A stretch of 64,000 bases of DNA. It comes from Akkermansia sp. (GTDB lineage: Bacteria; Verrucomicrobiota; Verrucomicrobiia; Verrucomicrobiales; Akkermansiaceae). Shown piece by piece: positions 33,905-42,651 of this stretch. The notes below the pieces were generated by a model. The model worked only from the letters and a program-made list of their open reading frames with translations, was not told where the DNA came from and searched no databases. Both the position numbers and the translations under genes were made by a program. The DNA is taken from the NCBI GenBank assembly GCA_017415995.1, contig JAFQDN010000032.1:43546-107545 (forward strand), written 5' to 3'. Each line of letters begins with the position of its first letter. Position 1 is the stretch's first letter.

Positions 33905-35209
33905 CTAAGCGGGCGGGAAAAACGGTACCAAGGCATAGAGGGGGATGTTGAAGAGACCTGCGTTTACCTCATAGCCGGCGAGCGATGTGCGGATGGCGTA
34001 GGGCGGGGCATATCTGTTGCGATAAGAGGCCAAACTGCGAGCGCGTAAATTGATGCGGGCTTTTACCTCGATGGGGATAACATCATTGCCTCGCTGCGCG
34101 ATAAAATCAACCTCCGCGGTGCCGCTTTCCGGTTCCCAATAAGCGAGGTAGCAGTCCGTAGAGCATAACAACTCTTGGAAGACGTACTGTTCTGTCAAGG
34201 CGCCCTTGAACTCTTCGAACACGGCGTTGCCGGTAATTAATGCTTTTTCGTCCAAACGGGATAAAGCCCCGAGTAATCCGCAATCCAGCGTGTACAGTTT
34301 GAATGAATTGGGGTGCTCATAGGCGCTGAGAGGTATGCCGGGTTTGTTGACTCGGTTGACACGGTGCAATAATCCACAGATGATCAGCCATTCCACCGCG
34401 GATTCATACTCGCGGGCGCGTGCGCCTTCCCCCAAATGCTTATAGACAAACTTGCGATTATCTTTTGCGAGTTGTGCAGGAATGGATTTCCATACGGCGT
34501 GAATGCGCGGTACGTTTTTCGGCTCGGTATATTTGGCAAAATCATTTTCATAACCTTGTATGATTTGAAGCTGTAGGCGGCGAGCTTCAGTGAATGAGCG
34601 CGTATCGACATATGCTTTTACAACTTCAGGCATACCCCCCACGTACATGTATTCCTTCAATCGTGTGACCAAGGTATCGTGCACCAGCGGGAGTATAGAC
34701 GTTTGTTGCGCTGCCAAGGCTTTGATGATTTGCGTTTCGCCGAGGGCGTGCAAAAACTCATGGAAAGAAAGTGGGCGTAAGTTTAAAATATCCACCTGCC
34801 CAACGGGAAATGACATACGCCGCTGCCGTACTGCCACGCCTAAGAGACTGCCGGCTGCCATGATGTGATATTGGGGGGCGTTTTCCCGCAGAAATTTTAA
34901 ACTGTTCAGCGCTCTCTCGCATTCTTGAATTTCATCTAATATGATGAGGGTATCATCCGCCTGTATTTCGCAGTTGCAGAGGATTTCGATTCCCTGAATG
35001 ATGCTGCTGACATCGTACCTCCCTACAAACAGAGATGCGGCTTGTGGGGTGTCCGCAAAGTTCAGGTAGGCCGTTGTGCGGTAGAAGTTTTTACCGAATT
35101 CGCGCATGAGCCACGTTTTCCCCACTTGGCGAGCTCCCTGTATAATCAGCGGCTTGCGATTGGGGCGCTCTTTCCAGCGCTTTAATTCGGTGAATGCGGT
35201 GCGTTCCAT
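33905..35209 (-). CDS. AAA_14/DUF4143 ATP-binding protein
   Basis: 434 residues, normal for this family. Walker A GARQVGKTWL (25-34) and Walker B LIILDEIQE (about 88-96) are intact; AAGSLLGVA is the sensor region. A middle DUF4143 domain includes YMYVGGMPEVV, and the C-terminus has EVDFIAQRGNDVIPIEVKA, the PD-(D/E)XK-like nuclease-fold motif of the family. These proteins are common in multiple copies in gut bacteria and archaea; their function is not established. Monocistronic, with unusual direct repeats upstream of its promoter. Confidence 0.92.
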   Translation of the reverse strand: MERTAFTELKRWKERPNRKPLIIQGARQVGKTWLMREFGKNFYRTTAYLNFADTPQAASLFVGRYDVSSIIQGIEILCNCEIQADDTLIILDEIQECERALNSLKFLRENAPQYHIMAAGSLLGVAVRQRRMSFPVGQVDILNLRPLSFHEFLHALGETQIIKALAAQQTSILPLVHDTLVTRLKEYMYVGGMPEVVKAYVDTRSFTEARRLQLQIIQGYENDFAKYTEPKNVPRIHAVWKSIPAQLAKDNRKFVYKHLGEGARAREYESAVEWLIICGLLHRVNRVNKPGIPLSAYEHPNSFKLYTLDCGLLGALSRLDEKALITGNAVFEEFKGALTEQYVFQELLCSTDCYLAYWEPESGTAEVDFIAQRGNDVIPIEVKARINLRARSLASYRNRYAPPYAIRTSLAGYEVNAGLFNIPLYALVPFFPPA

Positions 35210-35241
35210 GATGATTTGTGTAAACGTTCTTTCCTGAAAAG

Positions 35242-35270
35242 GTTATACGCTCTAACGGTGAAAGATGCAA
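35242..35270 (-). promoter_or_regulatory. Promoter of the DUF4143 gene
   Basis: Minus strand TTGCAT (35265-35270), 17-bp spacer, TATAAC (35242-35247); about 27 nt of leader. Confidence 0.65.
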
Positions 35271-35292
35271 GTGAAAAATCACATTTTATCTT

Positions 35293-35340
35293 GATAAAAA
35301 TGGCAATTTATCACATTTCGGCAAGATAAAAATGGCAATT
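35293..35340. repeat. Two 16-bp direct repeats upstream of the DUF4143 promoter
   Basis: GATAAAAATGGCAATT occurs at 35293-35308 and 35325-35340, exactly 32 bp apart (about three helical turns). A related half-palindrome ATTTTATC lies at 35283-35290. They lie about 23-70 bp upstream of the -35, fitting a regulator site or a target-site duplication. Confidence 0.75.
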
Positions 35341-35383
35341 CTACATATTTTCCTAAGATAAGGTGCCGGGGGAGGGTAGTAGA

Positions 35384-35413
35384 GCGCCCCTCATCCCGAG
35401 GAATGCGGGGCGC
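35384..35413 (-). terminator. Stem-loop after the thioesterase gene
   Basis: GCGCCCC and GGGGCGC with a 16-nt loop; no T-run follows on the minus strand, so termination is uncertain. Confidence 0.35.
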
Positions 35414-35439
35414 GAGAGGAAAAGGGAAGAAGCTGCGTG

Positions 35440-36165
35440 TTACTCCCACACGATGATGAGCTCGGCGCGGAGCTCGCCGTCGGAGGTGACGGTGTGGCGG
35501 GTCTGCTTGCCGGCTGCGAGGTGGTGCTCGATGCGGATGGGCTGGCCGGCGAAGGTTTCTTTTTTGAAATTGATGCGCACGCGGGCAGGGGCAGCGGCGG
35601 GCGCCATGTCCTCCGGCAGGGTGTCGAGCACCCAGGTGAGGTAAGCGCTGTTGTTGATGTGGCCGTTGAAGTCTACATCACGGCGGGGGGCGGTGAACCC
35701 CGCGCTTTCGGTGCGGATGAACTCGGTGGCGGGCTCCAGCTCTTGGTCGATGATGGCGGGGCAAGCCTCCGGTATGTTGATGCCGTTGGTCAGGCGCTTG
35801 AAGGGCATGGGGCGGCGCGTGTTCACATCGATGAGCACCCACAGCAAATCTGCCTGGGCGAGCACATGCCCCTCTTTGTCCTGCAACTCTACGAAACGGC
35901 GTGCCTGCAGGGCAGAGGCCTTGCCGGTGTTGGAGCGGATGGTGATTTCCTCCTTCCACTGCGGACGGCGGAGGAAGCGGAAGTCCCCTTGCACCTCCAC
36001 CCAAATGAGGTTGTTGGAAGCGCCCCACTCATAGCCCAAATTGTTTCGCGATGCGTGCGTTTCCGCTGCTTCTTGGCAATAGTGCATGAAACTATCCGGC
36101 TTGAGGCAGTGGTCCGCCCCGCATTCATAGCTGGCTACGCAGTGTGTGATGTTGAGGTCTTCCAT
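35440..36165 (-). CDS. Acyl-ACP thioesterase (FatA/FatB-like)
   Basis: Hydrolyses acyl-ACP to free fatty acid. 241 residues in two hot-dog domains. The second holds the catalytic signature DFNGHINNSAYLTW with N167 and H169; the first has the usual NLGYEWGA and ADLLWVLIDVNTRRP. Length and motifs fit bacterial acyl-ACP thioesterases of anaerobes. A promoter with its -10 10 nt from the ATG and a perfect palindrome across both suggest tight control, perhaps by a fatty-acid regulator (inference). Confidence 0.92.
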   Translation of the reverse strand: MEDLNITHCVASYECGADHCLKPDSFMHYCQEAAETHASRNNLGYEWGASNNLIWVEVQGDFRFLRRPQWKEEITIRSNTGKASALQARRFVELQDKEGHVLAQADLLWVLIDVNTRRPMPFKRLTNGINIPEACPAIIDQELEPATEFIRTESAGFTAPRRDVDFNGHINNSAYLTWVLDTLPEDMAPAAAPARVRINFKKETFAGQPIRIEHHLAAGKQTRHTVTSDGELRAELIIVWE

Positions 36166-36186
36166 GGTAGAGCCTACTCTACCATG
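36163..36186. promoter_or_regulatory. Perfect palindrome over the thioesterase start codon and -10
   Basis: CATGGTAGAG - CCTA - CTCTACCATG: two perfect 10-bp arms around 4 nt. It contains the ATG (36163-36165), the predicted transcription start (~36169) and the -10. A protein bound here would block transcription. Confidence 0.65.
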
Positions 36187-36204
36187 CCGTTACGGCTTAG
36201 TCAA
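36176..36204 (-). promoter_or_regulatory. Promoter of the acyl-ACP thioesterase gene
   Basis: Minus strand TTGACT (36199-36204), 17-bp spacer, TAGAGT (36176-36181), 10 nt from the ATG. Confidence 0.7.
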
Positions 36205-36215
36205 GGAAAAGAAAG

Positions 36216-36249
36216 TAAAATCCCCGCAGTTCCGGAAAACTGCGGGGAT
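36216..36249 (-). terminator. Terminator of the spc ribosomal operon after secY
   Basis: Minus strand ATCCCCGCAGT/ACTGCGGGGAT, 11-bp stem, 8-nt loop, then TTTACTTTC. Confidence 0.85.
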
Positions 36250-36274
36250 AAACTGAAAAGTAATGGAAAAAGCG

Positions 36275-37744
36275 TTACTTGGCTGCCATGATGATGGCAC
36301 CGGTAAGGACGATAACGGCGATGACAACCCAGAGAACAACGAGCCCCTTGTTGCTGTCGCCACCACCCTGAAGGTGACCGTATTTGCCGCGGGTGCGACT
36401 CTTCTTCATGAAGCCGTCATAGTTCTTCTGGAGGAGAGTAGCCTCTACCTGGCGCATGACGTCCAAGAGCACGCCCACAAGAATGAGCAGGGAGGTACCA
36501 CCGAAGAACTGGGTGACGATGGGGTGCAGGTCACCCCAAACCGTCAGCAGGGACGGCAGGAAGTAGATGAGTGTGAGGAAGAGTGAACCGGCAAAGGTAA
36601 GGCGGGACATCGTCTGGTCCAGATAGGTGGCTGTGGGCGGACCGGGACGCACCCCCGGGATGTAGCTGCCGCTGCGCTTCATGTCCTCGGAAATCTGCTG
36701 TGGCTGGAACATCGTTGCCACCCAGAAGTAGGAGAAGAAGAAGATCATGAAAGCGGAGATGATGTAGTAGCCGATGTCTGCCGGAGACATGAGGATATTC
36801 ACCCAGTACGTTACCTTGGAGCTCTCACCCCAAATCTGGGTAACGAGCAGTGTGGGAAGTGCCAAGATAGCGGTAGCAAAGATAACGGGCATCACGCCGG
36901 AGTAGTTCAACTTGAGTGGCAGGTATTGCGTGCCGCCGTTCATGACCTTGCGGCCTACCATGCGTTTGGCTTGCTGCACCGGAATGCGGCGCTGCGCTTG
37001 TGTAATGGTAACTACGAGGGCAATCACAAGCACCATGAAGAGTATGAGCGCCACAATTGCGAGTGCGCCAAGTGGCTTGATTTCTGCACCGGAACCGACG
37101 AGGGATTTCCATGCCATTGCGAAAGCACCGGGCAGGGCGCTGATGATGTTGACGGAAATGATGAGAGATACACCGTTGCCGACACCTCGTTCTGTAATTT
37201 GGTCACCAATCCACATAAGGAACATGGTGCCGGTGACAATGATGAAGATGGTGGTAATGGTAAAGATGAACCCGGGATCCAACACTAAGTTGTTCAAATC
37301 CAACCCCAGTTTTGCGGGGTTACGAAGAGAAATAGTCAGCAGGTAACCTTGGATGACGGCAATGATGATGGCCAGCAGACGGGTAATCTTGGTCATCTTT
37401 TGGCGACCGCCTTCTTCGCGCAGCATCTTTTGGAATGACGGTATCACGGCTCCCATCAACTGCGTCATAATGGATGCGGAAATGTAGGGCATGATACCCA
37501 GCGCAAAAATGCCGCATTGCTGTAAACCACCACCGGAGAAAATCGTCAGAATTGCACCCAGCGCGCCAAAGGGGCTGTCACCTTTCTGCGCCTGTGTCTC
37601 CATGTAGTTGGCCAGCGCGGTTACGTCTACTCCCGGAAGCGGCAGATGCACGCCCAATCTCACGATGACTATCATGGCCAGCGTGAAAAGGATGCGACTG
37701 CGCAAATCCGGTACCTTCATGGTGTTGGCAAATGCGTTAATCAT
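36275..37744 (-). CDS. secY: Preprotein translocase subunit SecY
   Basis: Channel subunit of the Sec translocon. 489 residues with ten membrane helices. It opens INAFANTMKVPDLRSRILFTLAMIVIVRLG, as usual, and contains GIMPYISASIMTQL, QRRIPVQQAKR (cytosolic loop with basic residues for ribosome/SecA contact) and MKRSGSYIPGVRPGPPTA. Slightly longer than E. coli SecY (443) because of extended loops. Last gene of the ribosomal operon. The 224-nt gap to rplO is long for this operon. Confidence 0.98.
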   Translation of the reverse strand: MINAFANTMKVPDLRSRILFTLAMIVIVRLGVHLPLPGVDVTALANYMETQAQKGDSPFGALGAILTIFSGGGLQQCGIFALGIMPYISASIMTQLMGAVIPSFQKMLREEGGRQKMTKITRLLAIIIAVIQGYLLTISLRNPAKLGLDLNNLVLDPGFIFTITTIFIIVTGTMFLMWIGDQITERGVGNGVSLIISVNIISALPGAFAMAWKSLVGSGAEIKPLGALAIVALILFMVLVIALVVTITQAQRRIPVQQAKRMVGRKVMNGGTQYLPLKLNYSGVMPVIFATAILALPTLLVTQIWGESSKVTYWVNILMSPADIGYYIISAFMIFFFSYFWVATMFQPQQISEDMKRSGSYIPGVRPGPPTATYLDQTMSRLTFAGSLFLTLIYFLPSLLTVWGDLHPIVTQFFGGTSLLILVGVLLDVMRQVEATLLQKNYDGFMKKSRTRGKYGHLQGGGDSNKGLVVLWVVIAVIVLTGAIIMAAK

Positions 37745-37890
37745 ATTACCTTGTCAGTTTTTTGTAAAATATTCTGCAGCGTTGCGGTGTGCCTTCCTGC
37801 TGCTTTTCGGCATTCCTTGCAGCAGCGGTGGCGGTTTTCCGCATCTTCCCTTTGCAGGGCTTCCCCGCTCTCGGGGCTTCCTACACGTTC

Positions 37891-37915
37891 GCCGGGTGGC
37901 GCTGCGCCACCCGGC
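37891..37915. promoter_or_regulatory. 12-bp perfect hairpin between rplO and secY
   Basis: GCCGGGTGGCGC - T - GCGCCACCCGGC, within the 224-nt rplO-secY gap, with further short stems (GCCCCGAGAGCGGGG) beside it on the minus strand. No T-tract. It may be an mRNA processing or expression-step element, or a small dispersed repeat. Confidence 0.5.
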
Positions 37916-37968
37916 TCGTGTAATTGTTATCTAATGCTGTTCAACAACTTGTGTTGTTGTGTGTCGCA

Positions 37969-38430
37969 TTAGGCCTCGGCGCTCAGCACCGTGAGGGTGC
38001 CACCGGCAGCTTCAATCTTAGCGGCCACGGAGGCGCTGGCGAAGTCTACCGTTACGTTGAGTGCCTTGGAGAGGTTGCCGTTGCCGAGCAGCTTCACTGC
38101 ATCGCAGCAGCCCTTCACCAGACCGGCTGCACGCAGCTCTGTCTCCGTAACCGTGGCGCCTGCCTCAAAGAAAGCCTCGAGCTGGCACAGGTTGACGATG
38201 GCGATGGTGGACTGGAAGCGGGCGTTGTTGAAGCCCTTCTTCGGCAGACGACGGTGAAGGGGCATCTGGCCACCTTCGAAGCCCGGGCGAATGGAACCGC
38301 CGGAACGGGCTTTCTGACCCTTGTTGCCCTTGCCGCAGGTTTTGCCCAGGCCGGAGCTCTCTCCGCAACCCAAGCGCTTCTTGCGATGCTTGGCACCGGG
38401 ATTCGGCTGAAGTGTTTGAAGTGTCAACAT
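37969..38430 (-). CDS. rplO: 50S ribosomal protein L15
   Basis: 153 residues. N-terminal glycine/basic stretch [26 protein letters not shown] contacts 23S r[23 protein letters not shown] is the family signature. It follows rpsE directly (31 nt), with no rpmD (L30) between, where it usually lies. Confidence 0.97.
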   Translation of the reverse strand: MLTLQTLQPNPGAKHRKKRLGCGESSGLGKTCGKGNKGQKARSGGSIRPGFEGGQMPLHRRLPKKGFNNARFQSTIAIVNLCQLEAFFEAGATVTETELRAAGLVKGCCDAVKLLGNGNLSKALNVTVDFASASVAAKIEAAGGTLTVLSAEA

Positions 38431-38461
38431 GATGGTAAAATCAATGGTTGAATGTTAAATC

Positions 38462-39100
38462 TCAGATGGCTGCGTCCTTCTTCTTCTTGCCACGGGCGGA
38501 GAGGATCTGGTCTGCAGTGCGCATGCTGAGCATGGCCTGCATCGTAGCCTTCACCACGTTGGCTGCGTTGGAAGAACCCAGGGACTTAGCGATGATGTTG
38601 TTCACACCGGCAGCCTCAAGTACGGCACGTACCTTGGCACCGGCCACAAGACCCGTACCGGCGGTAGCGGGCTTGAGAACGATCTTGGCGCCGCCGAACT
38701 CGCTGTACACCTCATGAGGAATGGTGTCGTTCACCACAACAACCTTCTTCATGGCGCGCTTAGCGGCGTCCGTACCCTTGCGGATAGCGTCGGATACCTC
38801 ATTGGCCTTGCCGAAGCCGTAGCCTACCTTACCCTTCTGGTCACCCACTACGATGAGGGCGCTGAAAGAGAAACGGCGACCACCCTTGACCACCTTGGCG
38901 CAACGGTTCACGTATACGACCTTCTCCATGAGCTGCGGACCCTCCTCGACGGGAGCCTCGTTACGACGTCCACCCTCACGACGGGGGGCGCGACCACCAC
39001 GGCCACCCTCACGACGCGGCCCACGGCCACGCTGGGGCTGCTGTGCGGGAGTCTCCTGAGTTGTCTCCTCAGCGGGAGCTTTCGTTTCTTCAGTGTTCAT
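38462..39100 (-). CDS. rpsE: 30S ribosomal protein S5 with Arg/Gly-rich N-terminal extension
   Basis: 212 residues; about 45 more than E. coli S5. Residues 1-55 are an acidic, then Arg/Gly-rich low-complexity extension ([14 protein letters not shown]). The conserved core starts [26 protein letters not shown], with [11 protein letters not shown], and ends [19 protein letters not shown]. The extension may make extra rRNA contacts (inference). Confidence 0.97.
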   Translation of the reverse strand: MNTEETKAPAEETTQETPAQQPQRGRGPRREGGRGGRAPRREGGRRNEAPVEEGPQLMEKVVYVNRCAKVVKGGRRFSFSALIVVGDQKGKVGYGFGKANEVSDAIRKGTDAAKRAMKKVVVVNDTIPHEVYSEFGGAKIVLKPATAGTGLVAGAKVRAVLEAAGVNNIIAKSLGSSNAANVVKATMQAMLSMRTADQILSARGKKKKDAAI

Positions 39101-39120
39101 TACTGTTGCAACCTTTCTTT

Positions 39121-39471
39121 TTAGAATTTGAGACCGGCCTCACGTGCGGCGTCGGCCAAGGACTTCACCTTCCCGTGGTAGAGGAAACCACCGCGGTCGA
39201 AAACAACCTCAGTGATGCCTGCTGCCAGGGCCTTCTCAGCAATCAGGGCGCCCACCTTGGCGGCGGATTCCATGTTTGCCTTCTTCATCTCTACGTTCTT
39301 GGTGCATGCGGCGCAGAGGGTTACTCCCTTCGTGTCGTCGATGACTTGTGCGTAGACGTGCTGGTTAGAGAAATTAACTGCCAGACGGGGGCGCTCAGGC
39401 GTACCGGCAAGCTTCTTGCGAATACGTGTATGAACGCGGGCGCGGATGGCTTTGCGATTGATAGTGCTCAT
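39121..39471 (-). CDS. rplR: 50S ribosomal protein L18
   Basis: 116 residues. [23 protein letters not shown] is the 5S rRNA-binding N-terminus; [27 protein letters not shown] is the conserved C-terminus. Between rplF and rpsE. Confidence 0.97.
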   Translation of the reverse strand: MSTINRKAIRARVHTRIRKKLAGTPERPRLAVNFSNQHVYAQVIDDTKGVTLCAACTKNVEMKKANMESAAKVGALIAEKALAAGITEVVFDRGGFLYHGKVKSLADAAREAGLKF

Positions 39472-39506
39472 ATTCTTGTAAACTTTTTGATAAGTGTTTG
39501 AGATGA

Positions 39507-40046
39507 TTACTTGCCAACGCTCTTGCCTTCCTTACGGCGGATGTACTCACCAACATAGTGAATACCCTTGCCCTTGTAGGGCTCCGGCGGATAGTAGCCG
39601 CGCACCTCAGCCGCGAACTGACCGACAACCTGCTTGTTGATGCCCTCCACCTTCAGCTTGGTGTTGTCCGTCACGGTGACGGTAATACCGGCAGGAATGG
39701 GGTGAAGGATGGGGTGAGACTTACCGAGTGCGAGGTCCAATACGTTGCCCTTAACGGCTGCTTTCAGACCCACACCTACGATCTCCAGCTCCTTAACGAA
39801 GCCCTTGGATACGCCCTCTACCATGTTGGAGAGGAGAGAACGGTTCGTGCCGTGCAGAGCACGAAGCGTGCGGGACTCATCAGCGCGGGTTACGGTGAGC
39901 TCTGTGCCTTCCACTGCGGCTGCGATGCCGGTGGGAAGCGTCCAGCTCAGCTCTCCCTTGGCTCCCTTGACGGTTACGTCTGCTCCGTTGATGGTGACTG
40001 TGACACCGGCCGGGATGGTGATAACTTTCTTACCTACTCGAGACAT
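39507..40046 (-). CDS. rplF: 50S ribosomal protein L6
   Basis: 179 residues, normal length. [15 protein letters not shown] start, and the C-terminal [24 protein letters not shown] signature that contacts 23S rRNA near the sarcin-ricin loop. Confidence 0.97.
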   Translation of the reverse strand: MSRVGKKVITIPAGVTVTINGADVTVKGAKGELSWTLPTGIAAAVEGTELTVTRADESRTLRALHGTNRSLLSNMVEGVSKGFVKELEIVGVGLKAAVKGNVLDLALGKSHPILHPIPAGITVTVTDNTKLKVEGINKQVVGQFAAEVRGYYPPEPYKGKGIHYVGEYIRRKEGKSVGK

Positions 40047-40076
40047 TGTGTTCTTATAAGGTTAGGGGTTAATACG

Positions 40077-40478
40077 TTACCAGACAAGTGCGATAAGCTC
40101 ACCACCGATCTGAAGCTTGCGGGCCTTTGCGCCCGTCATCATACCGTGGGAGGTGGAAACGATGGAGATGCCCAAGCCGTTCATGACGGTCGGAATCTCG
40201 GCGGAGTGAACGTACTGGCGACGGCCCGGCTTGGAGCAGCGCTTGACGTCCGTGACGATGGACTTGCCGTTGGCGGTGAACTTGCTCTTCACCTTGATGG
40301 CTTTGTCTTTGCCCTCACCTGTTACCTCATAGGACCAGATGTAGCCCTCCTCCTGAAGGATGCGGGCAATCTCAGCCTTGATGCCGGAGTACGGCACGGT
40401 GAAGCTCTCATTGCGGGCGATGCCGGCGTTCTTCACGCGGGTGAGGAAATCTGCGATAGGATCACTTAATACTGCCAT
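40077..40478 (-). CDS. rpsH: 30S ribosomal protein S8
   Basis: 133 residues. DPIADFLTRVKNAG start and C-terminal GLGISIVSTSHGMMTGAKARK, the usual GI.I.STS.G signature. S8 normally autoregulates the spc operon by binding mRNA near the rplE start. The gap to rplE is only 13 nt, leaving no room for rpsN. Confidence 0.97.
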   Translation of the reverse strand: MAVLSDPIADFLTRVKNAGIARNESFTVPYSGIKAEIARILQEEGYIWSYEVTGEGKDKAIKVKSKFTANGKSIVTDVKRCSKPGRRQYVHSAEIPTVMNGLGISIVSTSHGMMTGAKARKLQIGGELIALVW

Positions 40479-40491
40479 GGTCGTAAATTAG

Positions 40492-41064
40492 TTAGGCGTT
40501 TTCTTCTGTCTTCTTGGTGGGCTTGCGGAAGGGAATGCCCAGCTCGGCGAGCAGGTCGCGTCCCTCGTCATTTGTCGTGGCGCTTGTCACGAAAATGATG
40601 TCGAAGCCGATGTTGCGCTTAATCTGATCAAGCTCAATCTCAGGGAAGATGGACTGATCAGGGATACCGATGGCGTAGTTACCGCGGCCGTCAAAAGACT
40701 TGGTGGGAAGACCACGGAAGTCGCGGATGTTCGGAGCGGTAATGTTGATGAAACGATCCAAGAACTCCCACATGCGGGTGGAACGGAGTGTTACACGGGC
40801 ACCGAGGACTTCGCCCTCGCGGAGTTTGAAGTTTGCAACGCTCTTGCGGGCGTAGGTCATAGCCGGCTTCTGGCCGGTGATTTTGGCGATTTCGGCAACT
40901 GCGTCCTCAACTGCCTGTTTGCGGTCGGGGTGCTTGCCCATGCAAGTGGTCACCACAATCTTCTCCAGACGCGGAATCTGGTGAACATTGGTGTACTGAT
41001 GCTTCGCCTGGAGGGCCGGTACGACCTTCTCCTTGTAGTATGTAAGCAATGTAGGTGTGCTCAT
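40492..41064 (-). CDS. rplE: 50S ribosomal protein L5
   Basis: 190 residues. 5S rRNA-binding protein. LEKIVVTTCMGKH, RKSVANFKLREGE and RDFRGLPTKSFDGRGNYAIGI are clear family motifs. It lies between rplX and rpsH. Confidence 0.97.
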   Translation of the reverse strand: MSTPTLLTYYKEKVVPALQAKHQYTNVHQIPRLEKIVVTTCMGKHPDRKQAVEDAVAEIAKITGQKPAMTYARKSVANFKLREGEVLGARVTLRSTRMWEFLDRFINITAPNIRDFRGLPTKSFDGRGNYAIGIPDQSIFPEIELDQIKRNIGFDIIFVTSATTNDEGRDLLAELGIPFRKPTKKTEENA

Positions 41065-41138
41065 AATATTTAGCGGGTCAGCTCTGTTGTTAATTGTTTA
41101 GGTTGATGGCTTAAGCGCGGAGCTTCTGCCTTTCGGCA

Positions 41139-41363
41139 TCAGCTCTCTTTCTTCACATTGGAGATGTGGATGGGGCCGTCGATTTCCTTGATGCCGCCTT
41201 CAGGATCGCTCTCGGAAGGCTTGGTGGCCTTCTTGAGGATGCGTGCACCCTCTACGATCACGGTCTGCTTCTTGGCATTCACGGATGTAACGACACCACG
41301 CTTGCCCTTGTTCTTGCCGGCGATAACGAGGACGTTGTCACCTTTCTTCACGTGGGTCTTCAT
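41139..41363 (-). CDS. rplX: 50S ribosomal protein L24
   Basis: 74 residues, a short but complete form. The KOW motif ([21 protein letters not shown]) is at the N-terminus, then [14 protein letters not shown]. First gene of the ribosomal operon here: a promoter precedes it and no rplN, rpsQ or rpmC lies upstream, so the classic S10-spc cluster is split at this point. Confidence 0.95.
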   Translation of the reverse strand: MKTHVKKGDNVLVIAGKNKGKRGVVTSVNAKKQTVIVEGARILKKATKPSESDPEGGIKEIDGPIHISNVKKES

Positions 41364-41398
41364 CGTGTGTGTGTTTAAGTGGTTATGAGTTTAGTCCA

Positions 41399-41414
41399 CA
41401 CTACACCTGTAGTG
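41399..41414. promoter_or_regulatory. Palindrome in the rplX leader
   Basis: CACTACACCTGTAGTG: 7-bp arms around two bases, a few nt after the predicted transcription start. It could form a 5'-end hairpin protecting the ribosomal mRNA or be a protein site. Confidence 0.4.
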
Positions 41415-41424
41415 CGGGTGCAGA

Positions 41425-41453
41425 AGTCTACACTCACAAATCGCATCCGTCAA
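41425..41453 (-). promoter_or_regulatory. Promoter of the rplX-secY ribosomal operon
   Basis: Minus strand TTGACG (41448-41453), 17-bp spacer, TAGACT (41425-41430). Leader about 55 nt. Confidence 0.8.
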
Positions 41454-41606
41454 GCTTAATCTTGGAAAATTCTTATTTTTTTTGAGAATTTTTTGGGGAA
41501 TGTAAAATTTTGTACCTATTTTATCAGTTTTTTTTAGGGACTATTGAAGCTAGAAGTGGTTTTCTTCTTTACTGTCGAACCTATATGGTATAGTATGGAC
41601 TGTGTA

Positions 41607-42485
41607 ATGAGTGATGCGTACTTGATATTGTGCCATGATAAATTGGAGCAAGTTGCTATGCTTGCCGGGTATTTTGCGTCGCATGGTAATCGAGTGTTTA
41701 TACATGTGGATGCCTCTTGCAAGGAAGATGCATCCGTGCTCGATGTTGAGGGGGTTAACGTGGTGACTACTCCTGTTCGTGTTCAGTGGGCTGACTGGAG
41801 TATGGTAGAGGCGACCTTGCTTTTGATGAAGGCTGCGTTGAATTCCGGCGAGAGTTTTCGTTATGTGCATTTGATAAGTGGACGGTGTATGCCTGCCATG
41901 TCGGCGTCGGAGTTGGATAATGTTTTGACTGAGGCCTCAAAACATAATGTGCAATTTATAGAGGCTTATCGCCTTCCTGCCATAAATAAATGGCATGCCG
42001 ATGGGGGGATGCATCGAGTGTCTGTTTGGTATCCTCGATGGATGGTGAGTAAGTACAGTAAATGGCACCGTTACTTTTGGCCGTATACTAATAAGTGGCG
42101 ACGCTTGCGCTTGCGTCGCCCGGGATATTACATCTTTAAACCTTTTTACGGAGGTTCTCAATGGTGGTCCCTTACTTTTGATTGTGTTCGTTCTATTGTT
42201 GAATATTCAGAATCTCACCGTTTCTTTGTAGGCTTTTTCAGGCATGCTTTTTGTAGCGATGAGCTTTTTATTCAATGTTGTTTAGCTCGAACTGGGTTTC
42301 TCGGCTTAGTTAGTAATGATAATAAGCGTTTTATTAAGTGGGGAACTCGGAATGCTCCGTCGCCTATAACTTTATCGCGTGAATCTTTGCAGGAAGTGAG
42401 GGGTTCAGGGTGTTTTTTTGCACGAAAGTTTGATCTTTCTCTTGCTGAATGTAGGATGTTTTTGAATGAGCTGGAATCTGTTTGA
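41607..42485 (+). CDS. GT14-like (core-2/I-branching) glycosyltransferase
   Basis: 292 residues. The start DAYLILCHDKLEQVAMLAGYF, the VFIHVDAS motif, YVHLISGRCMPAMS and GSQWWSL are typical of beta-1,6-N-acetylglucosaminyltransferase-like enzymes, which transfer sugars onto envelope glycans. ATG at 41607 is used; the open frame extends 21 codons further, but a TATAGT -10-like box lies at 41589-41594. Codon use and composition are clearly more A/T-rich than in the ribosomal genes on both sides, which suggests acquisition. Acceptor and donor cannot be read from sequence. Confidence 0.82.
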   Translation: MSDAYLILCHDKLEQVAMLAGYFASHGNRVFIHVDASCKEDASVLDVEGVNVVTTPVRVQWADWSMVEATLLLMKAALNSGESFRYVHLISGRCMPAMSASELDNVLTEASKHNVQFIEAYRLPAINKWHADGGMHRVSVWYPRWMVSKYSKWHRYFWPYTNKWRRLRLRRPGYYIFKPFYGGSQWWSLTFDCVRSIVEYSESHRFFVGFFRHAFCSDELFIQCCLARTGFLGLVSNDNKRFIKWGTRNAPSPITLSRESLQEVRGSGCFFARKFDLSLAECRMFLNELESV

Positions 42486-42587
42486 TTTGGTTCTTTTCAA
42501 GGAGGGCGTTTTGTCTGAGGAATTGTGTCGGAGGTGGCGATGTGTTCTTTTTTTTAACTTTTTTTTCTTAAAATTAAGATGTTTTGC

Positions 42588-42615
42588 TTGACGCGGGCGA
42601 AAATTCGTGTAGAAT
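42588..42615 (+). promoter_or_regulatory. Promoter of rpmB
   Basis: TTGACG (42588-42593), 16-bp spacer, TAGAAT (42610-42615); leader about 30 nt. Confidence 0.8.
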
Positions 42616-42651
42616 AGCGCTCCGCTTAACTTTTAACCGCACGAAAATCTT

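Noticed and set aside
37745..37968. rpmJ or another small ribosomal gene in the rplO-secY gap
   Set aside because: No L36-like basic/Cys pattern in any frame; the space is taken by hairpins.
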